From an uncultured Lachnospiraceae bacterium (GTDB lineage: Bacteria > Bacillota > Clostridia > Lachnospirales > Lachnospiraceae), in assembly GCA_947178465.1 (NCBI GenBank), contig CAMWYL010000003.1, forward strand, positions 1 through 29,859: a stretch of 29,859 nt of DNA, in the 5' to 3' direction. Both the position numbers and the translations under genes were made by a program. Shown one piece after another: positions 7,917 through 15,078 of the stretch; position 1 is the first letter of the stretch, and each line of letters starts with the position of its first letter. The notes beneath the pieces are model-generated. The model saw only the letters and a list, made by a program, of their open reading frames with translations, made no database searches and was not told the origin of the DNA.

Positions 7917-9101
7917 CTAGTCAATGTAAGTTACTGTCACACCGGCACCAACTGTCGGCTGGTTCTCTGTATCATTTGAGATTGTAATGGAACCATCCTT
8001 GATACCGCTAAGGAGATTCTCATACTCATCCTTTGTAAAGGTCTCAAATGCCCATGAAGCGCCGTCTGTAGGAAGTCCGATATAATCGCCGTCTGCAAGT
8101 CCAAGGTTCTGTACCTTGCCGCCGATGGAAGCCCAATTACCTGTGAAGCAGTCGTTAAGCCTGTCCTCTACGGTAGATGAAAGTCCCTTCATTGCGGAGG
8201 TAAGCACCGGATTGTAGGAATTACCCTCTCCTACGGAATACTGATCTACATCGACACCGATAATCATGCCGTTGTAATTCAATGCTGCCTCAAGTGCGGA
8301 TGTATAGATACCGCCGCCGCAGGCAAATACGATTTCCGTGCCGTCCGCATACCAACTCTCCATCTTTGCGGTAATATTCGCATCACCGAAGAACTGTCCG
8401 CCATAGGTATACTTCACTTCTACCTCTACACCCAGCTCCTGTGCCGCGTCATTAATGCCCTGCACATAGCCGTAGCCGTATCTGATAACTGCCGGTACTG
8501 CCATACCGCCAAGGAAGCCAAGCTTTGTATAGCCGTCCTTTACTGCCGCATAGCCTGCAAGATAGCCTGCCTGCTCCTCGCTGAAGGTACATGCATACGC
8601 ATTCGCCTCAATCGGTGCGGTCATATCAAACTCGGAAACGTCTACTGCGATAAAGTTTACATCCGGATAAGTTGTCTGAACCTCAGAAAGTGTCTCGCCG
8701 AATAAGTATCCGGGCAGTACCACAACGGTAGCGCCCTCGCTTACCGCAAGGTCAATCTGGTTGATTCTCTCTTCTGTGCTATCCTCTGTCGGCTGATAAT
8801 ATGTATACTCGATGTCGTGTGCATCGCCGTATGCAACTACGCCTTCCCATGTCGCCTGATTAAATGACTCGTCATCAATGGTTCCTACATCCGTAACGAG
8901 TGCAATCTTGCCCTCTGCCACTGCTGCATCCGTATTGGTCGTTGATGTATCCGCATTGGTTGTTGATGTATCCGCTGCCGGCGTATTTGATGTATCCGCT
9001 GCCGGCGTGTCCGTTGCGGGAGCGTCAGAAGAACCACCGCATGCGGTCAATGATACGACCATCGCGGAAGCCAAGATAAGTGATAATGCCTTTCTTTTCA
9101 T
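7917..9101 (-). CDS. BMP family nucleoside-binding lipoprotein (substrate-binding component)
   Basis: A 394-residue extracellular lipoprotein. A basic N-terminus and hydrophobic core end in the lipobox LTAC, with Cys21 as the lipidated residue. Residues about 22-63 are a low-complexity Thr/Ala/Asp/Asn linker made of short repeats (such as TPAADTS and TTNADTS). The mature domain follows (about 64-394) with BMP/PnrA-type landmarks: VTDVGTIDDESFNQATWEG, LGFLGGMAVP and a C-terminal GLADGDYIGLP. The family binds purine nucleosides and includes Treponema PnrA and Bacillus NupN. AAAGGAGGAG precedes the ATG at 9101. It is the first gene of the transport operon and is followed by a terminator. Confidence 0.95.
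   Translation of the reverse strand: MKRKALSLILASAMVVSLTACGGSSDAPATDTPAADTSNTPAADTSTTNADTSTTNTDAAVAEGKIALVTDVGTIDDESFNQATWEGVVAYGDAHDIEYTYYQPTEDSTEERINQIDLAVSEGATVVVLPGYLFGETLSEVQTTYPDVNFIAVDVSEFDMTAPIEANAYACTFSEEQAGYLAGYAAVKDGYTKLGFLGGMAVPAVIRYGYGYVQGINDAAQELGVEVEVKYTYGGQFFGDANITAKMESWYADGTEIVFACGGGIYTSALEAALNYNGMIIGVDVDQYSVGEGNSYNPVLTSAMKGLSSTVEDRLNDCFTGNWASIGGKVQNLGLADGDYIGLPTDGASWAFETFTKDEYENLLSGIKDGSITISNDTENQPTVGAGVTVTYID
8935..9000 (-). repeat. Short tandem repeats coding the lipoprotein linker
   Basis: Two 21-bp units (8935-8955 and 8956-8976) differ at only two positions and share TTGATGTATCCGC with the following 24-bp unit (8977-9000), whose first bases recur at 9001. They encode the repeated Asp-Thr-Ser linker of the binding protein. 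Such repeats are prone to length change by slippage. Confidence 0.7.
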
Positions 9102-9154
9102 AATATTCTCCTCCTTTGAAATAAAACACCTGTTTCCAGGCCATTTACTTTTTC

Positions 9155-9183
9155 AGTCTAACACAAACCTTTCGATAATTCAA
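9155..9183 (-). promoter_or_regulatory. Candidate promoter for the binding-protein gene
   Basis: TTGAAT (9183-9178) and TAGACT (9160-9155) with a 17-base spacer, about 54 bases before the ATG. A TTGACA at 9210-9205 is an alternative -35 box but lacks a good -10 partner at 16-18 bases. No purine riboswitch was recognised in this gap. Confidence 0.35.
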
Positions 9184-9209
9184 TTCCAAATATTCACAAA
9201 AAAATGTCA

Positions 9210-9246
9210 AAAAAGACCATTGGCTTTTCCCACCTCCGGTCTTTTT
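9210..9246 (-). terminator. Possible terminator after purA
   Basis: AAAAAGACC (minus strand, from 9246) pairs with GGTCTTTTT (to 9210) around a long 19-base loop, and a T run follows. It begins nine bases after the purA stop codon. The A/T arms could work on both strands, but the long loop makes it weaker than the other terminators here. Confidence 0.55.
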
Positions 9247-9255
9247 ACGCTTCCA

Positions 9256-10548
9256 CTACTTCTTTAACGGACTCTCTCTATAGATAATATCATCCCTTGC
9301 CGGTCCGTTGCTGATCAGAGTAATCGGATACCCGATCTGCTCCTCGACAAACTCAATGTATTTCCGGCAGTTCTCCGGCAGTTCATCATAATTGCGAATG
9401 CCTCTGATATCGCACTTCCAGCCCGGCATCGTGGTCAACACCGGCTTTGCCTTCTCGAGCTTTGACGTTACCGGAAACTGTGTTGTCACCGCTCCGTCAA
9501 TCTCATAGCCCGTACATACCGGAATCTCATCAAGATAGCCGAGTACATCCAATACCGTAAAGCACACATCTGTCGCTCCCTGCAGACGGCAGCCGTATTT
9601 GGAAGCCACACAGTCAAACCATCCCATCCTTCTCGGGCGGCCTGTTGTCGCGCCGTATTCGCCGCCGTCGCCGCCTCTGCGCCTCAGCTCATCCGCCTCG
9701 TCGCCAAAGATTTCCGAGACAAACGCACCTGCGCCGACTGCAGAGGAATAGGCCTTACATACAGTATAGACCTGTTTAATCTCGTAGGGCGGAATGCCTG
9801 CACCGATAGCACCGTATGCCGCAAGGGTTGAGGAGGAGGTTACCATCGGGTAAATTCCGTGGTCAGGATCCTTTAGGGTTCCGAGCTGCCCCTCTAACAG
9901 GATATTTTTACCGGACTTCAGCGCCTCGTCAAGATAGGAAGAAACATCACACACATACGGCTGAATCATATCCCTGTATCCATGAAGCGTCTCCAGCAGC
10001 TCCTCGGGCACCATCGCCGGCTTATGATATAAATGCTCCATAATGACATTCTTCTGCTCCAGCACGCGTACAACCTTTTCCTTCAGGATTGCCTCATCGA
10101 ACAGCTCACTTACCTGAAAGCCGATTTTCGCGTATTTATCAGAATAGAACGGCGCAATACCGGACTTGGTAGAGCCGAAGGATTTGCCTCCGAGCCGTTC
10201 TTCCTCATATTGATCAAAAAGCACATGGTAGGGCATAACAATCTGCGCTCTGTCAGACACCAAAATCTTAGGCATGGGAACATTTCTGCCTGTAATGGAC
10301 TTAATCTCCTCGATAAAAATGGGGATGTTTAACGCCACGCCGTTACCGATAATATTTGTTGTATGATTATAAAACACGCCTGACGGGAGGGTATGCAGCG
10401 CAAATTTACCGTAATTGTTTACGATTGTGTGTCCTGCGTTTGCACCACCCTGAAAGCGGATAATGATATCTGCCTCGCGAGCCAGCATATCCGTAATCTT
10501 ACCCTTTCCTTCATCGCCCCAGTTCGCTCCTACTATTGCTTTTACCAT
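9256..10548 (-). CDS. purA: Adenylosuccinate synthetase
   Basis: A 430-residue cytoplasmic enzyme, the usual length. It joins IMP and aspartate with GTP to form adenylosuccinate, the first committed step from IMP to AMP. The GTP loop and catalytic Asp lie in GANWGDEGKGK (7-17, Asp12), and the catalytic His in GGANAGHT (His40). GSTKSGIAPFYSDK, LEGQLGTLKDPDHG and TTGRPRRMGW are further family blocks. The ATG at 10548 is chosen because GGAGG lies seven bases upstream; the ATG two codons earlier is only one base from it. Its position next to a nucleoside importer suggests a shared role in purine supply. A promoter is visible upstream. Confidence 0.98.
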   Translation of the reverse strand: MVKAIVGANWGDEGKGKITDMLAREADIIIRFQGGANAGHTIVNNYGKFALHTLPSGVFYNHTTNIIGNGVALNIPIFIEEIKSITGRNVPMPKILVSDRAQIVMPYHVLFDQYEEERLGGKSFGSTKSGIAPFYSDKYAKIGFQVSELFDEAILKEKVVRVLEQKNVIMEHLYHKPAMVPEELLETLHGYRDMIQPYVCDVSSYLDEALKSGKNILLEGQLGTLKDPDHGIYPMVTSSSTLAAYGAIGAGIPPYEIKQVYTVCKAYSSAVGAGAFVSEIFGDEADELRRRGGDGGEYGATTGRPRRMGWFDCVASKYGCRLQGATDVCFTVLDVLGYLDEIPVCTGYEIDGAVTTQFPVTSKLEKAKPVLTTMPGWKCDIRGIRNYDELPENCRKYIEFVEEQIGYPITLISNGPARDDIIYRESPLKK

Positions 10549-10601
10549 TGTCATACCTCCGGTTCCTTAGAATAATTCATGGTTTCCGTGCACCGCTATT
10601 T

Positions 10602-10630
10602 ATCATACATCTTTTTGTGCAAGAAGTAAA
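10602..10630 (-). promoter_or_regulatory. Promoter for purA
   Basis: TTTACT (10630-10625) and TATGAT (10607-10602), separated by 17 bases, lie about 55 bases before the purA ATG. In the whole purA-araC gap (10549-10862) I see only this promoter and the inverted repeat at 10782-10810; no riboswitch fold was recognised. Confidence 0.6.
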
Positions 10631-10781
10631 GAAAAATAGGTGATTTTCAAGCAAAGCGGTTTGGATGCCGTTTGAATATGGAAAAATGCTTCTTTGTGCG
10701 TTATGATAGTAATATGTCCGTAAAATAATATTCCACAGGTGAACCTTTTTAAAAAGCACTTCCTGACAAATCTGTGCAAAC

Positions 10782-10810
10782 GCGGACAGGACTTTCCAAA
10801 TACAGTCCGC
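10782..10810 (+). promoter_or_regulatory. Inverted repeat, candidate operator before the AraC-type gene
   Basis: GCGGAC (10782-10787) is mirrored by GTCCGC (10805-10810), and inside it GGACT (10789-10793) by AGTCC (10804-10808). A -10-like TATACT begins at the next base (10811), so a protein bound here would sit on the promoter of the regulator gene. It could be an autoregulatory site of the AraC-type protein or only an RNA hairpin. Confidence 0.4.
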
Positions 10811-10862
10811 TATACTTATTCCATACAAGGGATAACCAAAAACAAGATAGGAGAATTGGCAA

Positions 10863-11750
10863 ATGTCGATACAGCTTATACAACGGGCAATCTGTTATAT
10901 GGAGGCGCACATTTATGAAAATATAAATTATGCCGACGTTGCGAAAAGCATCCGTATGTCAGGCTACAATTTCCATCGGACATTCAGCTTTGTCACCGGA
11001 ATGACCGCCAATGAGTATATTCGGAAACGGCGTCTTACCCTGGCGGCCCGGGAGCTTCAAACGACGAATATATCAGTAATTGACGCCGCGTATAAGTATG
11101 GTTATGAATCTCCCGAAAGCTTCTCCAAAGCCTTTTCACGCTTTCACGGCTCAACGCCGAAGCAGGCAAAGCAAAAGGGCGCAAGGCTTCACTTGTTTAA
11201 CCCCCTTGTGGTAAAAATTACATTGGAAGGTGGTAGTATTATGGATTACAGAATGGAACACGAAGAACAACAGCAGTTTCTTACATTGGTGAGGGTTTTT
11301 TCGAATGAGGGCAGCAGCGATGACAATGGCCGCAGCATCCCTGATTTCTGGACGGAATGCTCCGAAAAAAATCTTATCGAGCCCATGAAGCTGCTTCGGG
11401 CGGAAGGCAAAAGAGATTTGTACGGTTTATGCAGTCCCGTGAAGGACAGCGAGACGCATTTCAATTATGGAATTGGCATTCTTGTTGACGAGAATACCGA
11501 TATTTCAGAATTGGAAAAGTTCATCAATAACGGGTATTCCATATGGAAAACGGAGCCTGCGGACTACGCGGTGTTTCAATGCTTTGGTCCCGACGGCGAC
11601 TGTCTGGGCGAAACATGGAGCAAGTTTTTCAAAGAGTTTTCCCCGCAGACAGGCTATATACAGACAGACGACACGGATTACGAAATATATTATGAAAATG
11701 GTGAGCGCGGTCTGTTTTGTGAATTATGGGTTCCCGTTAAGAAGGCTTGA
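10863..11750 (+). CDS. AraC-family regulator with GyrI-like effector-binding domain
   Basis: A 295-residue cytoplasmic transcription factor. Residues about 1-105 form the two helix-turn-helix motifs of an AraC/XylS DNA-binding domain (NYADVAKSIRMSGYNFHRTF; then SVIDAAYKYGYESPESFSKA with the PKQAK ending). Residues about 125-295 resemble the GyrI/SOUL-like small-molecule-binding domain of Rob- and BmrR-type regulators, including the closing block YEIYYENGERGLFCELWVPV. Proteins of this layout often sense cationic drugs or dyes. No transporter gene adjoins it to show the target. AGGAG lies nine bases before the ATG. Its end overlaps the convergent phosphoesterase gene by 27 bases. Confidence 0.92.
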   Translation: MSIQLIQRAICYMEAHIYENINYADVAKSIRMSGYNFHRTFSFVTGMTANEYIRKRRLTLAARELQTTNISVIDAAYKYGYESPESFSKAFSRFHGSTPKQAKQKGARLHLFNPLVVKITLEGGSIMDYRMEHEEQQQFLTLVRVFSNEGSSDDNGRSIPDFWTECSEKNLIEPMKLLRAEGKRDLYGLCSPVKDSETHFNYGIGILVDENTDISELEKFINNGYSIWKTEPADYAVFQCFGPDGDCLGETWSKFFKEFSPQTGYIQTDDTDYEIYYENGERGLFCELWVPVKKA

Positions 11751-12323
11751 ATAAGAGCAAATGCGTTGTGAAACGCCAAAGGAGGCCGAATAACGCATTT
11801 TCTCCTGTCCTTGCAGATCCTTCCACACAAACATATCGTTTTCAAAAATCATATACCCATGCCAGCTGTCCTCTTTCGGAATGGATACGGAGCCTGGATT
11901 CAGGCAGGTATAACCGTCATGCTCAACGCACACCGGAATATGGGTATGTCCATATAATAGGATATCTCCCCGATGCAAGGGCGGCAGATTCTGCTCATTA
12001 TAATTGTGTCCATGTGTGGCATAGATCAGCCGCTTCCCTTCCGCAATCACACAATAATCTGCCAAAATCGGGAAGTCCAGCACCATCTGGTCCACTTCCG
12101 TATCACAATTTCCACGCACGCACACGATATCCTGTCTGTGGGCGTTTAGCATTTCTATTACTTTTTTGGGGTTATAGTCTTTGGGCAAGTCATTTCTCGG
12201 CCCATGATAAAGAATGTCCCCAAGTAACAGTAAACGTCCGGCAACCTCTCTGTCATACGCTTCCAATAATTGCCTGCAATAATACTCCGAACCGTGAATA
12301 TCCGACGCAATCATCCACTTCAT
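11724..12323 (-). CDS. YfcE/MJ0936-type metallophosphoesterase
   Basis: A 199-residue cytoplasmic calcineurin-like phosphoesterase. All metal ligands are present: Asp8 and His10 (SDIHG), Asp36 (LLGDILYHGPRNDLP), Asn72 (RGNCD), His104 (ATHGH) and His126/His128 (YGHTH). The family hydrolyses phosphodiesters such as bis-p-nitrophenyl phosphate in vitro; the physiological substrate is usually unknown. GGAGGAAAAAAGG precedes the ATG at 12323. An earlier in-frame ATG at 12377 has no ribosome binding site and lies almost on the promoter. About 25 C-terminal residues extend past the family core and overlap the convergent araC-type gene. E. coli YfcE has 184 residues. Confidence 0.92.
   Translation of the reverse strand: MKWMIASDIHGSEYYCRQLLEAYDREVAGRLLLLGDILYHGPRNDLPKDYNPKKVIEMLNAHRQDIVCVRGNCDTEVDQMVLDFPILADYCVIAEGKRLIYATHGHNYNEQNLPPLHRGDILLYGHTHIPVCVEHDGYTCLNPGSVSIPKEDSWHGYMIFENDMFVWKDLQGQEKMRYSASFGVSQRICSYSSLLNGNP
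11759..11800 (+). terminator. Inverted repeat at the convergent araC / phosphoesterase ends
   Basis: AAATGCGTT (11759-11767) is the perfect reverse complement of AACGCATTT (11792-11800), with a short inner GCC/GGC stem. It lies nine bases after the AraC gene's stop codon and within the 3' coding end of the phosphoesterase. T-rich flanks occur on the plus strand. It may end the plus-strand transcript. Confidence 0.4.
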
Positions 12324-12398
12324 CCTTTTTTCCTCCTCCCGCGCATTTTCCGGTGCGCGCTGCCACTGCTGCTGCATATCTTTGCAAATCCCGACAAT

Positions 12399-12407
12399 AT
12401 TATAGCA
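12399..12407 (-). promoter_or_regulatory. Extended -10 promoter for the phosphoesterase gene
   Basis: On the minus strand TGCTATAAT is a perfect extended -10 element (TGn plus TATAAT). No good -35 box is present, which extended -10 promoters can tolerate. It lies 76 bases before the ATG at 12323. Confidence 0.6.
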
Positions 12408-12442
12408 CAGAATATATGGGATAAGGGAAACTGATTTTCATT

Positions 12443-12472
12443 TTGGTACGAAAAAGCGCTCTCCGGTATAAT
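12443..12472 (+). promoter_or_regulatory. Promoter for the XRE-type membrane regulator
   Basis: TTGGTA (12443-12448), an 18-base spacer and a perfect TATAAT (12467-12472). The resulting leader before the ATG at 12632 is about 150 bases long and contains the hairpin at 12537-12556. Confidence 0.7.
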
Positions 12473-12536
12473 AGAAAAAGAGTTGCGCGTTCCAATGCGT
12501 ATAATCACGGTAGACATATCGTGTCCCATACGGAAA

Positions 12537-12556
12537 AACAGGGCTTTGCCCGTTTT
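12537..12556 (+). terminator. Terminator-like hairpin in the leader of the XRE gene
   Basis: AAC + bulged A + GGGC, loop TTT, then GCCC + GTT and further T bases. It resembles a small intrinsic terminator or attenuator lying between the promoter and the start codon of the XRE-type gene. Confidence 0.4.
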
Positions 12557-12631
12557 ATGTCCTGTCCTTTTCCATATATCCGGTGTAAGCTGTCAGTACG
12601 GGCTTTCGTTATGAAAGGAGATATCAGAACG

Positions 12632-13150
12632 ATGAATCAACAAAAAATAGGTACATTCCTGAAAAAGCTTCGGAATGAAAAAGAGCTCACGCAAGAGCAG
12701 TTCGCGGAAAAATTAGGCGTTTCACGCAGAACCGTTTCCCGTTGGGAGACCGGTACCAACATGCCCGATTTAGACCTTCTCATGGAAATCGCGGATTATT
12801 ATCAGGTTGACTTGCGGGAGCTGCTTGATGGAGAAAGGAAAAGTGAGAAAATGAATAAAGAATTGGAAGAAACCGTATTAAAGGTAGCAGACTATAGCAA
12901 TGAAGAGAAACGGAAATTGACAAAGATAATGCATTGGCTCTATCTGTCCGGGGTCGTGTCATTTATTATATTTTTCATTCTTCTGTTCACCCGGCCGGAA
13001 GAGCCTACGTTCTGGTTCGGATACGCGCAAGGGGTAACACTTGGAATCCCCTTTGTCATGGTATGTATAGGCGCGCTTATGACCGGCAGGTTTGCGGCCG
13101 ACCTTCGCGCCTTCAAGAAGAAAGTCTTACGCCGCGGAAGGGAAAATTAA
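12632..13150 (+). CDS. XRE-family regulator with two C-terminal membrane helices
   Basis: A 172-residue protein. Residues 1-62 form a Cro/CI helix-turn-helix (LTQEQFAEKLGVSRRTVSRW, 19-38, then PDLDLLMEIADYYQVDLREL). A charged linker (about 67-100) leads to two membrane helices (about 103-121 and 127-151) and a basic tail. It is therefore probably a DNA-binding protein tethered to the membrane, a layout common in Firmicutes, often regulating envelope or stress genes. Its target is unknown. AGGAG lies 11 bases before the ATG at 12632. In-frame upstream codons, including an ATG at 12611, lack a ribosome binding site. Confidence 0.9.
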   Translation: MNQQKIGTFLKKLRNEKELTQEQFAEKLGVSRRTVSRWETGTNMPDLDLLMEIADYYQVDLRELLDGERKSEKMNKELEETVLKVADYSNEEKRKLTKIMHWLYLSGVVSFIIFFILLFTRPEEPTFWFGYAQGVTLGIPFVMVCIGALMTGRFAADLRAFKKKVLRRGREN

Positions 13151-13182
13151 GGTAAAATCATAACGAAGGCCTGTTTAAATTG

Positions 13183-13859
13183 TTAATTCCGCAGATTTTC
13201 CATCAACCCCTCCTGCAGCAGGGCATCCGTCATTTTGCAGGAACCGCGGTCATAATGTACGCCTGTAATATCCCACAGTATCGGGCAGATCTGACGGTCA
13301 TATGCCACCTCGCATACCGATGTCAAAAAGAGCCTGACCGACTCCTCATCCTTGTTGTTCTTCGGACATCCGTATTCTCCCATAATAACCGAAATGCCCT
13401 GCGCAATGAAATTCGTCTCTATCATTTCCATGTACTTTTGCAGCTCTTTAAAATCTGCCTCCGTTCCCCAAGTGCTGCGGCATTTTCCCCAATCCGCATC
13501 CTCCTCCGGAATGGCGAAAACAGAGGGCGTGTAGTAATGGACGGAAACCGCACATCTCCCCGCCGGGTCGGCAGGCATATGAAAAAGCGCATCACAGGTC
13601 AGTTCAACATCCGTTGCATAGCCCGCTATCAGCAGATGCCTCTCCAAATTATTCCCGCCGCAGCCGCGAACAACATCCACAAAGGTTTAATTGATTTCAT
13701 TCAGCAGGGAAAATACCTCCTCCTTGCCGTCCGTGGAACCGCTGTATCGATTCCAAATCGCATCCCGGACGGGACAGCCCTTCTTTCACTTGCGCAGCCT
13801 CCGAGAACGAACGCCGTTATCAATACAAGCCACGCAATATACTGCCTTTTCCCCTTCAT
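13183..13859 (-). pseudogene. Degenerate GH5 cellulase-like lipoprotein
   Basis: Remains of a secreted glycoside hydrolase of family 5 (endoglucanase type). The N-terminus (ATG at 13859) is a lipoprotein signal ending in the lipobox LGGC. About ten codons later the frame no longer matches. In another frame the enzyme resumes with IWNRYSGSTDGKEEVFSLLN, is broken by an in-frame TAA at 13687-13689 (where the pattern expects Gln), and continues to 13183 with recognisable late GH5 blocks (AVSVHYYTP, the nucleophile-type IMGEYGC, PILWDITG). The roughly 200-250 residues expected between the signal and this part, including the acid/base Glu region, are missing. A large deletion, a frame change and a stop together make it a pseudogene. 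Its promoter is still visible. Confidence 0.8.
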
Positions 13860-13976
13860 AATATTACATCCCCCGCCTTCAGAAGCCCATACATTCACCG
13901 CAAACCGGAAAAACTTTGCAAACCCATATGGACAGATATCCCAATAACAGCCGGAAAATCATGCTTTATCAGGCAT

Positions 13977-14005
13977 ATCATAACACGCCCATATCTTTTC
14001 GGCAA
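13977..14005 (-). promoter_or_regulatory. Promoter for the GH5 pseudogene
   Basis: TTGCCG (14005-14000) and TATGAT (13982-13977) with a 17-base spacer. The leader to the ATG at 13859 is about 110 bases. Apart from this promoter I see nothing recognisable between 13860 and 14030. Confidence 0.6.
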
Positions 14006-14030
14006 TGTATTATTTGGAGTTTGGCCGACA

Positions 14031-14399
14031 TCACTTTAATCCTTTTATAAACGGGATCAGACACAGGAGCACTACAATTCCCACAACCCCGATGATAATA
14101 CCGACAACCATATTGCTCCATACCATCGTCAGACACATGCCGACCCCAAACAGCAGCGCGCCGACAATTCCAATCAGTATCGCGCCGATTGTCTTTCCCG
14201 ACGGCTTAATCGGCGCCTTATTTTCCATCTTTCTCCATACAAGCACCATAATCAGCAGCACAGCCGCCCCTATTACACCCATAACTACTCCGGGCTGAAA
14301 CGCATTCCACTCCGGAATCAATGCCATGCACATCCCCAGTGCGAATAAAATTCCTCCGACAGTCCCCAAAATCATTGCCACAAATGTACTCTTTTTCAT
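14031..14399 (-). CDS. Four-helix membrane protein with internal duplication
   Basis: A 122-residue hydrophobic protein with four predicted membrane helices. The two halves repeat each other: ILGTVGGILFALGMCMAL in the first and ILIGIVGALLFGVGMCLTM in the second, each followed by a second Gly/Val-rich helix (VVMGVIGAAVLLIMVL and IIIGVVGIVVLL) and a basic end. It therefore arose by duplication of a two-helix unit. Its ATG shares one base with the stop codon of the preceding gene (TAATG), so the two proteins are probably made together and may act together. The family is not known to me. Confidence 0.8.
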   Translation of the reverse strand: MKKSTFVAMILGTVGGILFALGMCMALIPEWNAFQPGVVMGVIGAAVLLIMVLVWRKMENKAPIKPSGKTIGAILIGIVGALLFGVGMCLTMVWSNMVVGIIIGVVGIVVLLCLIPFIKGLK

Positions 14400-14767
14400 T
14401 ATTCCAACCCTGCCTTTCTTCCAGCCGACACTCTGGCGGCTTGTTCCAATCCCGCAGCTTCTGTTTTCTGCTTGTTCGCCTCCACCACCGCCTTCTGTTT
14501 CCGTTCCCGTTCTTTCCTCTCTGCGGCGCTCTTTGCTTCTCTCTCTTTCTGCTCTGCTGCCAGTCGCGCCTTTGCTTCTTCTACAGACTCGCCTTCCTTT
14601 GTCAGAAAATTGTCCACGAACTTATCGGCAATTTTGTTGAAGCCTCCTACTGCTCCTTCCTCAATTTTTTTGTAGCCGCCAACTACGCCTTCCTCAATTT
14701 TTTTGTAACCGCCAACCACGCCTTCAGCAATCTTTTCATTTACTTTTGCCGTTTTTGATTTTGCCAT
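14399..14767 (-). CDS. Protein with 11-residue amphipathic repeats, unknown function
   Basis: A 122-residue soluble protein starting MAKSKTAKVN behind AAGGAG; the reading from 14785 lacks a proper ribosome binding site. Residues 12-55 are four 11-residue repeats (KIAEGVVGGYK, KIEEGVVGGYK, KIEEGAVGGFN, KIADKFVDNFL). The second half (about 60-122) is a highly charged Ala/Glu/Lys/Arg helix likely to be a coiled coil. Eleven-residue amphipathic repeats of this kind occur in proteins that lie on membranes. Translational coupling to the four-helix membrane protein downstream fits a membrane-associated role, but this is inference. Similar repeat proteins exist in Firmicutes without assigned function. 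Confidence 0.82.
   Translation of the reverse strand: MAKSKTAKVNEKIAEGVVGGYKKIEEGVVGGYKKIEEGAVGGFNKIADKFVDNFLTKEGESVEEAKARLAAEQKEREAKSAAERKERERKQKAVVEANKQKTEAAGLEQAARVSAGRKAGLE
14603..14734 (-). repeat. Four 33-bp repeats coding 11-residue units
   Basis: Consecutive 33-bp units encode residues 12-55 of the gene above. Units one to three are closely alike at the DNA level (each contains a variant of GGCGGTTACAAAAAAAT), the fourth is diverged. The repeats are in frame, so slippage would change the protein by whole 11-residue steps. Confidence 0.75.
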
Positions 14768-14923
14768 AATTCTATTCTCCTTCACTTTTTAATATTTTGT
14801 TTCATTTGATGATAAGAGAATATCACCCCATTATTTGCATAATGTTTGATTTTTGTTTCTGAAATGTTAATTGTGGAAATTTTTCCTTGAAAAATAAGGA
14901 TTTATTGAGTTGATTTTTAGAAA

Positions 14924-15013
14924 TTACACCATCTTTGCATCAATTTGCGTGATAGCTATAAGCCATTTTGCAACCACACCAATCCGAACCGCTTCTCTGA
15001 TTTCTTCTGACAT
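14924..15013 (-). CDS. Possible small ORF in the gap after the toxin gene
   Basis: A 29-codon frame starting MSEEIREAVRIGVVAKWL, with GGAG six bases before the ATG at 15013. The frame is also open upstream to an ATG at 15067, which would add a hydrophobic stretch (LLGIFLVMAFL) but has no ribosome binding site. It may be a real small protein or a leftover of a lost gene. The rest of the gap (14768-14923) is AT-rich with small hairpins such as CCTT/AAGG near 14885-14900 and no other recognisable feature. Confidence 0.3.
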   Translation of the reverse strand: MSEEIREAVRIGVVAKWLIAITQIDAKMV

Positions 15014-15078
15014 AAATTTCTCCATTAAAAAAGCCATTACTAAGAATATTCCTAATAACGGCTTCATTACATATTCTG

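Noticed and set aside
10549..10601. Purine riboswitch before purA
   Set aside because: The leader from the promoter at 10602 is only about 50 bases and shows no conserved riboswitch core.
10577..10828. 83-codon reading frame on the minus strand upstream of purA
   Set aside because: Overlaps the purA promoter, has no ribosome binding site and its composition is not protein-like.
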